A stretch of DNA of 64,000 bases from Serinibacter arcticus (GCF_004786095.1 NZ_RHPJ01000004.1:186001-250000), one strand, 5' to 3'. Positions 16,977-25,578 are shown, numbered from the stretch's first letter. Notes: generated by a model not told the origin, from the sequence alone. Numbers and translations: made by a program.

Positions 16977-17669
16977 ATGGCCACTGTTCTCCTCGTCCGG
17001 CACGGTCGCACCACCGCGAACGCGAGCGGGGTCCTTGCCGGCCGAACCGTCGGTGTCGCCCTGGACGAGGTCGGGCGCGACCAGGCGGCCTCGACCGGTG
17101 AGCGGATCGCGGCCGTTCCCGTCGTCGCCGTGGTCTCGAGCCCGCTGGAGCGGTGCCGTCAGACGACCCAGCACATCCTCGAGGCGCAGTCGCGGACGCC
17201 GACCTTCACGCTGGACCCCGAGCTCACGGAGTGCGACTACGGGCGGTGGCAGGGACGCACGCTGGCCGAGCTGGCGACCGAGGACCTGTGGTCGCGGGTG
17301 CAGTCGCAGCCGTCCGCCGTCGTCTTCCCGGGCGGGGAGTCGATGACCGGGATGCAGGCGCGCTCCGTGGAGGCGATCCGGCGTCGCGACGCAGCGATCG
17401 AGGCCGAGCACGGTCCCCAGGCCGTGTGGGTCGCGGTCAGCCACGGCGACATCATCAAGTCGATCCTCGCCGACGCCCTCGGCATGCACCTCGACCTGTT
17501 CCAGCGCATCGACGTCGGCCCCGCCTCCGTGTCGATCGTGCGCTACGGGACCAACCGCCCGACGGTGCACGCGACCAACACCCACGCGGGCGACCTCTCG
17601 TGGCTGGCGAGGGGCGTCGGACCCGGTGATGCGCCGGTGGGTGGTGGCGCGGGGCACGAGGCGCCCTGA
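16977..17669 (+). CDS. histidine phosphatase, MSMEG_4193 family (putative phosphomutase)
   Basis: 230 residues. The phosphohistidine motif LLVRHGRTTAN is at about 5-15, LERCRQT follows at about 59-65, and the second catalytic histidine is in VSHGD at about 155-159. This is the two-histidine phosphatase/phosphoglycerate-mutase fold. The following DUF3090 and SCO1664-type genes identify the actinobacterial MSMEG_4193 subfamily. The true substrate is unknown. ATG 16977 is used because the conserved beta-strand begins right there; the longer open frame upstream lacks homologous-looking sequence. The C-terminal 20 residues are Gly-rich and probably disordered. Confidence 0.88.
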   Translation: MATVLLVRHGRTTANASGVLAGRTVGVALDEVGRDQAASTGERIAAVPVVAVVSSPLERCRQTTQHILEAQSRTPTFTLDPELTECDYGRWQGRTLAELATEDLWSRVQSQPSAVVFPGGESMTGMQARSVEAIRRRDAAIEAEHGPQAVWVAVSHGDIIKSILADALGMHLDLFQRIDVGPASVSIVRYGTNRPTVHATNTHAGDLSWLARGVGPGDAPVGGGAGHEAP

Positions 17670-17695
17670 ACCGGGGCGTCCCGAGCCGGGGCGCC

Positions 17696-17701
17696 TACGA
17701 T
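17696..17701 (+). promoter_or_regulatory. TACGAT -10 element for a leaderless DUF3090 mRNA
   Basis: TACGAT, six bases, ATG 17708. This suggests that the DUF3090/SCO1664 pair has its own start in addition to any read-through from the phosphatase gene. Confidence 0.55.
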
Positions 17702-17707
17702 GGGACC

Positions 17708-18265
17708 ATGCCTCGACGCGTCCACGAGTTCGACTGGCCCGATCGAGCGGTCGTCGGCACCATCGGTCCTCCGGGCGCACGCACGTTCTACCTCCAGGTG
17801 CGCTCGGGGACGCGGCTGGCGAGCGTCGTCCTGGAGAAGCAGCAGTCGGCCCTGCTCGCGGAGAAGATCGACGAGATCCTCGACCAGCTCATCACCGTCG
17901 AGGGCAACCCGTTCAGCGTTCCCGCGAGCACGCCTCCTGAGCTCGTGGACAACGACCAGCTCGAGGGAGTCGAGGAGCTCTTCCGCGCCGGCGCCATGGG
18001 GCTGGGCTGGGATCCGGCGACGGCCCAGCTGGTGATCGAGGCGTACCCCGTGACGGACGTCGATCCCGAGGACGACGCGACCGCGGCGTCGGTCGTGGAC
18101 GAGGACTCCGACATCGACGTGCTGCTGCTGCGCCTGCCCGTGGGTGCCGCCCGCGCCTTCGCTCGGCGCACCCGCGAGGTCGTGGGCGCCGGGCGCCCGG
18201 CGTGCCCGATCTGCGGCTACCCCGTGGATCCCGACGGACACACCTGCACCGTCCCCGAGGACTGA
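17708..18265 (+). CDS. DUF3090 family protein with C-terminal zinc-ribbon-like site
   Basis: 185 residues matching the actinobacterial DUF3090 family: an N-terminal part with FYLQVRSGTRLASVVLEKQQ and a C-terminal CPICGYPVDPDGHTC (about 166-180). The last holds two Cys and a His-x-Cys that could bind zinc. The function of the family is not known. Its fixed position between the MSMEG_4193 phosphatase and the SCO1664 kinase-like protein suggests a common pathway. The stop overlaps the next start (TGATG). Confidence 0.9.
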   Translation: MPRRVHEFDWPDRAVVGTIGPPGARTFYLQVRSGTRLASVVLEKQQSALLAEKIDEILDQLITVEGNPFSVPASTPPELVDNDQLEGVEELFRAGAMGLGWDPATAQLVIEAYPVTDVDPEDDATAASVVDEDSDIDVLLLRLPVGAARAFARRTREVVGAGRPACPICGYPVDPDGHTCTVPED

Positions 18266-19032
18266 TGTCGGGAGGCGACCTCGTCACGGCCGAGCTGACG
18301 CTCACCGGACGGATCAGGACGGCGTCGAACGCCACGTTCCTGGGCACGATCGACGACGTGGTCGTCGTCTACAAGCCGATCGCCGGTGAGAGCCCGCTGT
18401 GGGACTTCCCCGACGGCGCCCTGGCGCACCGCGAGGTCGCCGCCCACCTGGTCTCGCAGACCCTCGGCTGGGGCGTGGTCCCGCACACGTGGCTGCGCGA
18501 CGGTCCCCTCGGCCCGGGGATGGTGCAGCTCTGGCAGGAGCAGGACCCCGAGCACCGCGCCGTCGACCTGATCGCGGCGGACGAGATGCCGGAGACCGGT
18601 TGGCTGCCGGTGCTGCAGGGGCGCGACGAAACCGGCAGGATCGTCACGCTCGTCCACGAGGACTCCCCGGCGCTGCGGCGCACGGCCGTGTTCGACGTCG
18701 TGGTCAACAACGCCGACCGCAAGGGTGACCACGTGCTGGCCATGACGGACGGTCGCCGGCACGGCGTGGACCACGGGCTCACATTCCACACCGAGCACAA
18801 GCTGCGCACGGTGCTGTGGGGGTGGCTGGGCGAGGAGCTGACCGCGGAGGAGCTCGACGGCGTGGATCGCGTCCTCGAGGGGCTGGGCGGGGACCTCGGA
18901 CGCGAGCTGGCGGACCTGCTCACCGCGGACGAGATCGCGGCGCTGGCCGCTCGGTGCTCGACGCTGCGCGCGGCGGGGCGGTTTCCCGCCCCCGCCGGTG
19001 ACGCGTCGGCCGTGCCCTGGCCGCTGTTCTGA
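18265..19032 (+). CDS. SCO1664 family protein (PI3/PI4-kinase-like fold)
   Basis: 255 residues. Seen: an N-terminal Lys in VVVYKPIAGESPLWDFP (about 30-46), a catalytic-loop-like VVNNADRKGDH (about 147-157) and a metal-site-like VDHGLTFH (about 167-174). Together these are the signature of the PI3/4-kinase-like SCO1664 family. Whether it phosphorylates a lipid, protein or small molecule is unknown. The start is ATG 18265, overlapping the DUF3090 stop by one base, so translation is coupled. In many actinobacteria this trio precedes mshC (mycothiol synthesis); here the convergent ychF follows instead. Confidence 0.88.
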   Translation: MSGGDLVTAELTLTGRIRTASNATFLGTIDDVVVVYKPIAGESPLWDFPDGALAHREVAAHLVSQTLGWGVVPHTWLRDGPLGPGMVQLWQEQDPEHRAVDLIAADEMPETGWLPVLQGRDETGRIVTLVHEDSPALRRTAVFDVVVNNADRKGDHVLAMTDGRRHGVDHGLTFHTEHKLRTVLWGWLGEELTAEELDGVDRVLEGLGGDLGRELADLLTADEIAALAARCSTLRAAGRFPAPAGDASAVPWPLF

Positions 19033-19044
19033 GGACGATGCCGA

Positions 19045-20124
19045 CTAGACGTTGAAGCGGAACTCCACCACGTCGCCGTCGGCCATCACGTACTCCTTGC
19101 CCTCCATGCGGGCCTTGCCCGCGGCGCGCGCCGCGGCCACCGAACCCACCTCGACGAGGTCGTCGAAGCCGATGACCTCCGCCTTGATGAAGCCCTTCTG
19201 GAAGTCGGTGTGGATGACACCGGCGGCCTGCGGCGCGGTCCAGCCGCGACGGATGGTCCAGGCGCGCGCCTCCTTCGGACCGGCCGTGAGGTAGGTCTGC
19301 AGCCCGAGGGTGTGGAAGCCGACGCGTGCGAGCTGGTCGAGGCCGGGCTCGTCCTGGCCGGAGTCGGCGAGCATCTCGGCCGCGTCCTCCGGGTCGAGCT
19401 CGACGAGCTCGGACTCGAACTTGGCGTCGAGGAAGATGACGTCGGCGGGCGCGAGCTGCTCGCGGACCTTCGCCTGGAACGCCGTATCGGCGAGGCCGGC
19501 GTCGTCGGTGTTGACCGCGTAGATGAACGGCTTCGCGGTCATGAGCCCGAACTGTGCGAGGGCGTCGGCGTCGAAGTCGTCCCGGTGCGCCGCGACCGAC
19601 TCGCCGGTGAGGAGCAGCGCGAGCGCCTGCTTCGCCGTCTCGAGCACGATCGCCTCGGCCTTCTTGCCCCGCACCTCCTTCTCCAGGCGCGGCACCGCCT
19701 TCTCCAGCGTCTGCACGTCGGACAGGATCAGCTCGGTGATGATGACCTCGACGTCGGCGAGCGCGTCGACGCGGCCGTCGACGTGCACGACGTCCGGGTC
19801 GGCGAACGCACGCGTCACGAGGCAGATCGCATCGGCCTCGCGAATGTTCGCCAGGAACTGGTTGCCCAGGCCCTCACCCTCGCTCGCGCCCTTGACGATC
19901 CCGGCGATGTCGACGAAGGACACGGTCGCCGGGACGATGCGCTCGGAGGAGAACACCTCGGCGAGCGTGTCGAGGCGCGGATCCGGCAGCGGGACGACGC
20001 CCACGTTCGGCTCGATCGTCGCGAACGGGTAGTTCGCCGCGAGCACCTGCGCACGGGTCAGGGCGTTGAACAGGGTGGACTTGCCGACGTTGGGCAGGCC
20101 GACGATGCCGATAGTGAGAGCCAC
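19045..20124 (-). CDS. ychF: redox-regulated ribosome-associated ATPase YchF
   Basis: 359 residues, the usual length for YchF. The P-loop GLPNVGKST is at residues 8-16, switch region VDIAGIVKGASEGEGLGNQF at about 72-91, and YAVNTDD at the G4 position. The C-terminal TGS domain ends in EYVMADGDVVEFRFNV. YchF is an Obg-family P-loop protein that prefers ATP and binds the ribosome; it has been linked to oxidative-stress control. The start is GTG 20124, with TAGACT at 20138-20133 eight bases upstream, suggesting a leaderless or near-leaderless transcript. The gene converges on the SCO1664-family gene with a 12-bp gap. Confidence 0.95.
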   Translation of the reverse strand: MALTIGIVGLPNVGKSTLFNALTRAQVLAANYPFATIEPNVGVVPLPDPRLDTLAEVFSSERIVPATVSFVDIAGIVKGASEGEGLGNQFLANIREADAICLVTRAFADPDVVHVDGRVDALADVEVIITELILSDVQTLEKAVPRLEKEVRGKKAEAIVLETAKQALALLLTGESVAAHRDDFDADALAQFGLMTAKPFIYAVNTDDAGLADTAFQAKVREQLAPADVIFLDAKFESELVELDPEDAAEMLADSGQDEPGLDQLARVGFHTLGLQTYLTAGPKEARAWTIRRGWTAPQAAGVIHTDFQKGFIKAEVIGFDDLVEVGSVAAARAAGKARMEGKEYVMADGDVVEFRFNV

Positions 20125-20231
20125 GGGGAGCCAGTCTAGTTGCCACCCCGCGCGGCGCGACCGACGTGCCGTTCCGTGGCCCGCGGCCCGTCACGGACCG
20201 CGATGTCGGCGGTCTGTGATCGACTGGCGCC

Positions 20232-21863
20232 ATGGACATCGCAAGCCTGCTCCTGGCCCTCCTCGCCCTCGCCGTCGGCGCGGTCGTGGGGTTCCTGATC
20301 GCCCAGAGCCGCGCCGCCTCGACCGCCTCGGCGGCGGGAGCCGAGATCAGCGCGCTCACCTCGCGCCTGGAGGGGACGACGGCGCAGCTCGAGCAGGCGC
20401 GTGACGCCTCCGCCACCGCGCTCGAGCAGGCGCGTGGCGCGCACGAGGCGGCGCTGGCGCAGGTGAGGGACGACGCCGCGGCCCGTCTCGGTGAGGCCGA
20501 GCGTCGCGGTGCGCGCGCCGTCGCCGAGGCCGAGGAGCGGCACGCCGGTGCGGTCGAGGTGCTGGAGCGTCGGCACGCCGAGGGCGAGGCGAGGCTGCGC
20601 GCCGACGCCGAGGCGCGCATCGCCGAGCTGCGCGGTGACACCAAGCGCCTGGCGGACGAGTTCGACGCGCTGTCGAAGAAGGCCCTCGCCGCCAACACCG
20701 AGGCCTTCCTGGCGCACGCCGAGGAGCGCCTCAAGCGCACGCACGGCGAGGGTGCCGCGGAGCTCGCCAAGCGCGAGGAGGCCGTCAAGCAGCTCGTCGC
20801 CCCGCTGTCCCAGACGCTCACCCAGGTGCGGGACGAGATGACGACGTCGGAGAAGGCCCGCCTCGAGGCGCACGCCGCGCTCGCGCAGCAGGTCCGCGGG
20901 ATGCAGGAGTCCTCCGAGATGCTGCGCACCGAGACGTCGGCACTGGTCAACGCGCTGCGCGCCCCGCAGGTGCGCGGGCAGTGGGGCGAGATGCAGCTGC
21001 GCCGCACCGTCGAGGCGGCCGGCATGGTCGAGCACGTCTCGTTCGAGGAGCAGGTGCAGCTCGAGGGCGGCAAGCTGCGCCCCGACCTGGTGGTCTCCCT
21101 GCCGGACGGCAAGCAGATCATCGTCGACTCCAAGGTCGCCTTCAGCGGCTACCTGGAGGCCATGGAGGCCCGCGACGATGCCACTCGCGCCAAGCGGCTC
21201 GAGGCGCACGCCCGCCACATGCGCACCCACGTGGACCAGCTCTCCGGCAAGGAGTACTGGAGCCACCTCGAGTCGACCCCCGAGTTCACGGTGATGTTCG
21301 TGCCGTCCGAGGTCTTCCTGAACGCGGCGCTCGAGCAGGACCCGACGCTGCAGGAGTACGCGTTCTCGCGCAACGTCGTCCCGGCCACGCCCGCGACGCT
21401 CGTCGCGCTGCTGCGGACCGTGGCCTACACGTGGCGCCAGGAGAAGCTGGCGGCCGAGGCCAGCCAGGTCTTCACCGTCGGCCGCGAGCTCCACAAGCGG
21501 CTCGCGACGTTCGGCACGCACCTCGAGCAGCTGGCCAAGCGCCTCAACGGCACCGTGGACCAGTTCAACAAGATGACGTCCTCGCTCGACGCGCGGGTCG
21601 TTCCCCAGGTGCGGAAGTTCAGCGCACTCCAGGGGCTGGAGCCCGCGCTCGAGGTGCCACCGCCGCTCGAGGTCCTCGCCGTCCCGGCGCAGAAGGCCGA
21701 CCTCCACACCGTGGAGCTGACCGACGCCGAGATCGAGCGTGACCGCGCCGAGCAGCAGGCGGCGCTCGAGGCGGCCGGCGTGCAGGACGACCTGCTCGGC
21801 ACGATCGCCGCCGGACCGGGCGGTGGCCGCGAGCGCCAGCAGCGCGGCCGCGCCTCCGCGTGA
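20232..21863 (+). CDS. rmuC: DNA recombination protein RmuC
   Basis: 543 residues. One N-terminal membrane helix (about 4-24) is followed by a long Ala/Glu/Arg-rich coiled coil (about 35-175) and the conserved RmuC domain. Landmarks are ALRAPQVRGQWGEMQLRRTV (about 240-259) and DSKVAFSGYL (about 299-308). RmuC is a nuclease-like protein thought to limit DNA inversions and rearrangements. The start is ATG 20232; TCGACT lies six bases upstream and may serve as a weak -10 for a leaderless message. It is divergent from ychF. Confidence 0.93.
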   Translation: MDIASLLLALLALAVGAVVGFLIAQSRAASTASAAGAEISALTSRLEGTTAQLEQARDASATALEQARGAHEAALAQVRDDAAARLGEAERRGARAVAEAEERHAGAVEVLERRHAEGEARLRADAEARIAELRGDTKRLADEFDALSKKALAANTEAFLAHAEERLKRTHGEGAAELAKREEAVKQLVAPLSQTLTQVRDEMTTSEKARLEAHAALAQQVRGMQESSEMLRTETSALVNALRAPQVRGQWGEMQLRRTVEAAGMVEHVSFEEQVQLEGGKLRPDLVVSLPDGKQIIVDSKVAFSGYLEAMEARDDATRAKRLEAHARHMRTHVDQLSGKEYWSHLESTPEFTVMFVPSEVFLNAALEQDPTLQEYAFSRNVVPATPATLVALLRTVAYTWRQEKLAAEASQVFTVGRELHKRLATFGTHLEQLAKRLNGTVDQFNKMTSSLDARVVPQVRKFSALQGLEPALEVPPPLEVLAVPAQKADLHTVELTDAEIERDRAEQQAALEAAGVQDDLLGTIAAGPGGGRERQQRGRASA

Positions 21864-21980
21864 GGCAGCGCGGCGGGGAGATCTCGTCCACACCCGCGTC
21901 GTCCTCGTCGTCCCCACCCGTGTCGACCACACCCGCGTGCGTGCCGTCCACATGCGACCCGACGCGCTCCCCGGGTGGGG

Positions 21981-21986
21981 CAGGCT
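21981..21986 (+). promoter_or_regulatory. CAGGCT -10-like element before xseA
   Basis: CAGGCT, seven-base spacer, GTG 21994. It is the same geometry as the other leaderless starts in the window, with C replacing the first T. Confidence 0.4.
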
Positions 21987-21993
21987 TGACCCC

Positions 21994-23283
21994 GTGACGT
22001 CCACCCCCGCGCAGCCGCCGCGACCGCAGCCGCTGCCCGAGCGCGCGCTGGACACGACCGCCGAGCGGCCGTGGCCGCTGCGCCTCCTCTCGGCCAAGAT
22101 GGCCGACTACATCGGCAAGATGTCGCCCGTCTGGGTCGAGGGGCAGATCGTCGAGGCGAACCGCCGGTCGGGCATGAGCTTCTTCACGCTGCGCGACACC
22201 GCGGCGGACATGTCGCTGCGCCTGACGGCGTTCTCCGAGGTGCTCGACCGGGTGACGGCCCCGCTGACGCCGGGTACGCACGTGGTCGTGCAGGCCAAGC
22301 CGTCGTTCTACGCCAAGCGCGGCGACCTCTCCCTGCAGGCCCGCGACATCCGGCCCGTCGGGCTCGGCGAGCTGCTGGCCCGGATCGAGCAGCTACGTCG
22401 CGTGCTCGCGGCCGAGGGCCTGTTCGACTCGGCCCGGAAGCGTCCGCTGCCGTTCCTGCCCGCCTGCATCGGCCTGGTGTGCGGCCGCGAGGCCAAGGCG
22501 ATGGACGACGTCCTCGTCAACGCCCGCAAGCGGTTCCCCGAGGTCCGCTTCGAGGTGCGCCAGGTCGCCGTCCAGGGCGTCAAGGCCGTCGGCGAGGTCA
22601 GCCGCGCGATCGAGCAGCTCGACGCCGACCCCGAGGTCGACGTCATCGTCGTCACGCGCGGCGGCGGCTCGGTGGAGGATCTCCTGCCCTTCTCCAACGA
22701 GGCCCTCGTCCGCGTCGTCGCGGGCGCGAGGACGCCCATCGTCTCCGCGATCGGCCACGAGGGGGACGCCCCGCTGCTCGACCTCGTCGCGGACTACCGC
22801 GCCTCCACCCCGACCGACGCGGCCAAGCGGATCGTGCCGGACGTCGTCGCCGAGCGTCAGGGGCTCGACGTCGCTCGCCGCCGCCTCGAGCACGCCGTGG
22901 GGGCCCGGCTGCGCGCCGAGCAGGACCGTCTGACCGCGCTGCGCACCCGTCCCGTGATGGCCGATCCGCTCGTCATGGTGACCACCCGCGAGGAGTCCCT
23001 GGCCCGCGAGGTCCGCGCCATGCGCCAGACGCTCGACGTCCGGCTCGAGCGGGCCGCCCTCGGGATCGCGTCCCTGGCCACCCAGGTGCGCGCCCTCTCC
23101 CCCGCCTCGACGCTGCAGCGCGGCTACGCCGTGCTGCGCACGGCCGACGGGCACGTGGTCGCCGACCCCGCCGAGGTGGGTGCCGGGCAGACGCTCGAGG
23201 CCGTGGTGGCCCAGGGCCGGTTCATGGTCACCGTCGAGGCGGGCCACCTGCCGACGCCCGGTCGCGCGACCGTTTCTGATTGA
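21994..23283 (+). CDS. xseA: exodeoxyribonuclease VII large subunit
   Basis: 429 residues from GTG 21994. The N-terminal OB-fold DNA-binding domain shows VWVEGQIVEANRRSGMSFF (about 46-64). The catalytic domain carries VVTRGGGSVEDLLPFSNEAL (about 221-240) and SAIGHEGDAPLLDLVADYRA (about 254-273). A coiled coil and a C-terminal TLQRGYAVL segment follow. With XseB it degrades single-stranded DNA from both ends in repair. A start at ATG 21952 is in frame and would add 14 residues; GTG is preferred because a -10-like hexamer is correctly placed before it. xseB follows after 9 bp. Confidence 0.94.
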   Translation: MTSTPAQPPRPQPLPERALDTTAERPWPLRLLSAKMADYIGKMSPVWVEGQIVEANRRSGMSFFTLRDTAADMSLRLTAFSEVLDRVTAPLTPGTHVVVQAKPSFYAKRGDLSLQARDIRPVGLGELLARIEQLRRVLAAEGLFDSARKRPLPFLPACIGLVCGREAKAMDDVLVNARKRFPEVRFEVRQVAVQGVKAVGEVSRAIEQLDADPEVDVIVVTRGGGSVEDLLPFSNEALVRVVAGARTPIVSAIGHEGDAPLLDLVADYRASTPTDAAKRIVPDVVAERQGLDVARRRLEHAVGARLRAEQDRLTALRTRPVMADPLVMVTTREESLAREVRAMRQTLDVRLERAALGIASLATQVRALSPASTLQRGYAVLRTADGHVVADPAEVGAGQTLEAVVAQGRFMVTVEAGHLPTPGRATVSD

Positions 23284-23292
23284 CTTGAGGAT

Positions 23293-23565
23293 GTGAGCGC
23301 ACCGGTGCAGATCGACGTGACGACCCTGACGTACGAGCAGGCCAGAGCCGAGCTCGTCGACGTCGTGCAACGCCTCGAGCAGGGCTCGTCCTCGCTCGAG
23401 GACTCGATGAACCTGTGGGAGCGGGGCGAGGCCCTCGCCGCCCACTGCCAGACCTGGCTCGACGGCGCCCGCACCCGGCTGCGCGCCGTCGCCGCCGAGC
23501 GGGATGCCGCGGCGAGCGCCGGCTCGCCGGCCGACACCGCCCCCCACGACAGCAAGGACGCGTGA
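23293..23565 (+). CDS. xseB: exodeoxyribonuclease VII small subunit
   Basis: 90 residues with the compact helical XseB pattern: YEQARAELVDVVQRLEQGSS at about 13-32, LEDSMNLWERGEALAAHCQ at about 35-53. The C-terminal tail is Ala/Ser/Asp-rich. Several small subunits coat each XseA. It starts with GTG 23293 (an ATG two bases earlier would hit a stop immediately). Its stop overlaps the pfkB-family start by one base. Confidence 0.93.
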   Translation: MSAPVQIDVTTLTYEQARAELVDVVQRLEQGSSSLEDSMNLWERGEALAAHCQTWLDGARTRLRAVAAERDAAASAGSPADTAPHDSKDA

Positions 23566-24479
23566 TGCAGGCTCTCGTCGTCGGAGAGGCGCTGGTCGAC
23601 ATCGTCGAGCGCCCCGGCACCCCTCCCCTGGCCTACCCCGGCGGATCGCCCGCGAACGTGGCCATCGGCCTCGCCCGCCTCGGGCGCGACGCCCAGCTCC
23701 TGACGTGGCTGGGTGAGGACCCGAACGGCGACCTCGTCCGCGACCACCTCGAGGCCAGCCGCGTCCGGATCGCCTCGGGCTCGCAGCGCGCGGCGCGCAC
23801 GTCCACGGCACGCGCGCTCATCGACGCCGACGGGTCCGCCACCTACGAGTTCGACCTCGAGATCGACTACCCCGAGCACCAGGTCGCCGAGGACACGGTC
23901 GTCGTCCACGTCGGATCCATCGGTGCCGTCCTCGAACCCGGGGCCGCCAAGATCGCCGCTCTGCTCGGAAGCGCGCGTCGTCGCGCCGTCCTGACGTACG
24001 ACCCCAACCTCCGCCCGAGCATCATGGGCGACCGGGACGACGTCCGGCCAGCCGTGCTGGCCCTCGTCGCCGGCAGCGACGTCGTGAAGGTCTCCGACGA
24101 GGATCTTGAGTGGCTCGAGCCCGGAACCGCCCCCCAGGACGTGGCCCGCACCTGGGCCGCCGCCGGACCGGCGCTCGTGGTCGTCACGCTCGGGGCCGAG
24201 GGGTCGTTCGCGGTCACGGCCGACGGCGTCGAGGTCGCCGTCCCGGCGCCCCGCGTCGACGTCGCCGACACGGTCGGGGCGGGTGACTCCTTCATGGGCG
24301 GCCTCATCGACGGGCTCTGGACCAACGGTCTCGTCGGCAGCGGGCGGCACGACGCCATCGCCGCGCTCCCCGTCGACGAGCTGACCTCGCTGCTCGAGCA
24401 GTCGGCACGCATCGCCGCCATCACCGTCTCCCGCCCCGGTGCCAACCCGCCCACGCGCCAGGAGCTCGACCAGGCCTGA
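23565..24479 (+). CDS. PfkB-family carbohydrate kinase (fructokinase-like)
   Basis: 304 residues. Seen: the N-terminal family motif YPGGSPANVAIGLARLG (about 24-40) and the C-terminal ATP/catalytic motif DTVGAGDSFMGG (about 235-246), where the Asp is the catalytic base. The enzyme phosphorylates a sugar with ATP in the cytoplasm. The pattern resembles fructokinases, but the sugar cannot be proved from sequence. ATG 23565 overlaps the xseB stop (TGATG), so the three genes xseA-xseB-pfkB are coupled. That is a frequent actinobacterial arrangement without obvious shared function. Confidence 0.9.
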   Translation: MQALVVGEALVDIVERPGTPPLAYPGGSPANVAIGLARLGRDAQLLTWLGEDPNGDLVRDHLEASRVRIASGSQRAARTSTARALIDADGSATYEFDLEIDYPEHQVAEDTVVVHVGSIGAVLEPGAAKIAALLGSARRRAVLTYDPNLRPSIMGDRDDVRPAVLALVAGSDVVKVSDEDLEWLEPGTAPQDVARTWAAAGPALVVVTLGAEGSFAVTADGVEVAVPAPRVDVADTVGAGDSFMGGLIDGLWTNGLVGSGRHDAIAALPVDELTSLLEQSARIAAITVSRPGANPPTRQELDQA

Positions 24480-24493
24480 TCCGCCCCTCGGGC

Positions 24494-24511
24494 GGCTCGG
24501 GAGCCCGAGCC
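24494..24511 (+). terminator. hairpin after the pfkB-family gene
   Basis: GGCTCGG / CCGAGCC 7-bp stem with loop GAGC, preceded by a smaller CCGCCC/GGGCGG stem at 24481-24495. It sits directly upstream of the carbonic anhydrase promoter. Confidence 0.5.
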
Positions 24512-24521
24512 GTCGCGGTGG

Positions 24522-24527
24522 CAGGAT
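24522..24527 (+). promoter_or_regulatory. CAGGAT -10-like element before carbonic anhydrase
   Basis: CAGGAT, seven bases, GTG 24535. It is consistent with a leaderless transcript. If ATG 24526 were the start instead, the element would overlap it. Confidence 0.4.
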
Positions 24528-24534
24528 GGGCGCC

Positions 24535-25218
24535 GTGAGCACCCCGATCACCGCCCCACGCCCCACCACCCCGGCCGAGGCCTGGGCGGCCCTGGTCGCC
24601 GGCAACGAGCGATTCCTGTCCGAGACCGCGACGCACCCCGCGCAGGACCTGCAGCACCGGCGCGAGATCGCCGCCGCGCAGCACCCGTTCGCCGTGATCT
24701 TCGGCTGCTCGGACTCGCGCCTGGCGGCCGAGATCATCTTCGACCAGGGGCTCGGTGACGCCTTCGTCGTGCGCACGGCGGGCCACGTCATCGACACCAC
24801 CGTCATCGGGTCGATCGAGTACGGCGTCGAGATCCTGCACACGCCGCTCGTCGTCGTCCTCGGCCACGACAGCTGCGGAGCCGTGCAGGCCGCCGTCGAC
24901 GCCCTCGAGTCCGGCATCATGCCCCCCGGTTTCGTCCGCGCCATCGTCGACCGCGTGATCCCGAGCATCATCACGCAGCGCTCGCTCGCCGCGGCCATCG
25001 CCGACGGCAAGGCGCACCTGCCCGACGCCGACGTGCTGCTGCGCGAGCACGTCATCACCACGACGAACACCCTCACGGCCTACTCCGCCACGCTGGCGCA
25101 GCGGATCGCCGAGGGCAGCCTCGCCGTCGTCGGCGTGGAGTACGCGCTGGCCGACGGCCGGGCCCGCCTCGTCGCGGTCCAGGGCGACGTCGGCGCGCAG
25201 CCCGACGTCACCGACTGA
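24535..25218 (+). CDS. beta-class carbonic anhydrase
   Basis: 227 residues. Zinc-site motifs are CSDSR (Cys58, Asp60, Arg62) and GHDSCGA (His111, Cys114), and the conserved AGH is at 82-84. Beta-carbonic anhydrases interconvert CO2 and bicarbonate in the cytoplasm, supplying bicarbonate to carboxylases. The start is taken as GTG 24535, since a -10-like hexamer lies seven bases upstream; ATG 24526 would add three residues. The gene is followed by the repeat-bearing 360-bp gap. Confidence 0.93.
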   Translation: MSTPITAPRPTTPAEAWAALVAGNERFLSETATHPAQDLQHRREIAAAQHPFAVIFGCSDSRLAAEIIFDQGLGDAFVVRTAGHVIDTTVIGSIEYGVEILHTPLVVVLGHDSCGAVQAAVDALESGIMPPGFVRAIVDRVIPSIITQRSLAAAIADGKAHLPDADVLLREHVITTTNTLTAYSATLAQRIAEGSLAVVGVEYALADGRARLVAVQGDVGAQPDVTD

Positions 25219-25578
25219 CCCCTCGCACGCGACCCGCGCGTCACGGACCGCGCCCGCTGAGCCGAGGACCCGACGGCCCGCCGGGGTCCCGAAACTCGCG
25301 CGCTCGCGGTTGCTCCGCCGAGTTCGGGCTCTTTCGCCGAGGTCGGGACCTGAACCACCGAACTCGCTGAAGAAGCGCGAACTCGGCGGCCTGGGGGGTG
25401 TGAGCCCGCGTGGAAGCCTCGAACTCGGCAGCAAGCCCCGAACTCGGTAGGCCGTGGAGCGCGGGGCCGGAGCGCAGCGCCCGAACTCGGCGCGAGAGCC
25501 CGAACTCGGCGGATTGCCCCGGGGGCTACGCACCGGGGCCGCCCTCGCCCCGCCGGGCACCAGGTGGGAGGATCGGTC
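25219..25578. repeat. gene-free interval carrying a cluster of GAACTCGG motifs
   Basis: No convincing gene here. Seven near-identical short motifs occur: CGCCGAGTTCGGG (inverted, 25317-25328), ACCGAACTCGCTG (25357-25369), GCGAACTCGGCGG (25377-25389), CTCGAACTCGGCA (25418-25430), CCCGAACTCGGTA (25437-25449), CCCGAACTCGGCG (25480-25492) and CCCGAACTCGGCGG (25499-25512). Degenerate copies lie at 25288-25298 (CCCGAAACTCG) and 25336-25348 (GCCGAGGTCGGGA). Spacing is irregular (roughly 20-45 bp) and six of the seven share orientation. It may be an intergenic repeat family or a protein-binding cluster. GGGAGG before ATG 25579 is the ribosome site of the next gene. Confidence 0.8.

Noticed and set aside
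21952-21993. Longer xseA starting at ATG 21952
   Set aside because: In frame but lacking a ribosome site or a correctly placed -10, and the extra residues do not resemble the XseA N-terminus.
25288-25512. The GAACTCGG cluster as a CRISPR array
   Set aside because: Units are about 9-13 bp, spacing is irregular, one copy is inverted and no cas gene is nearby.
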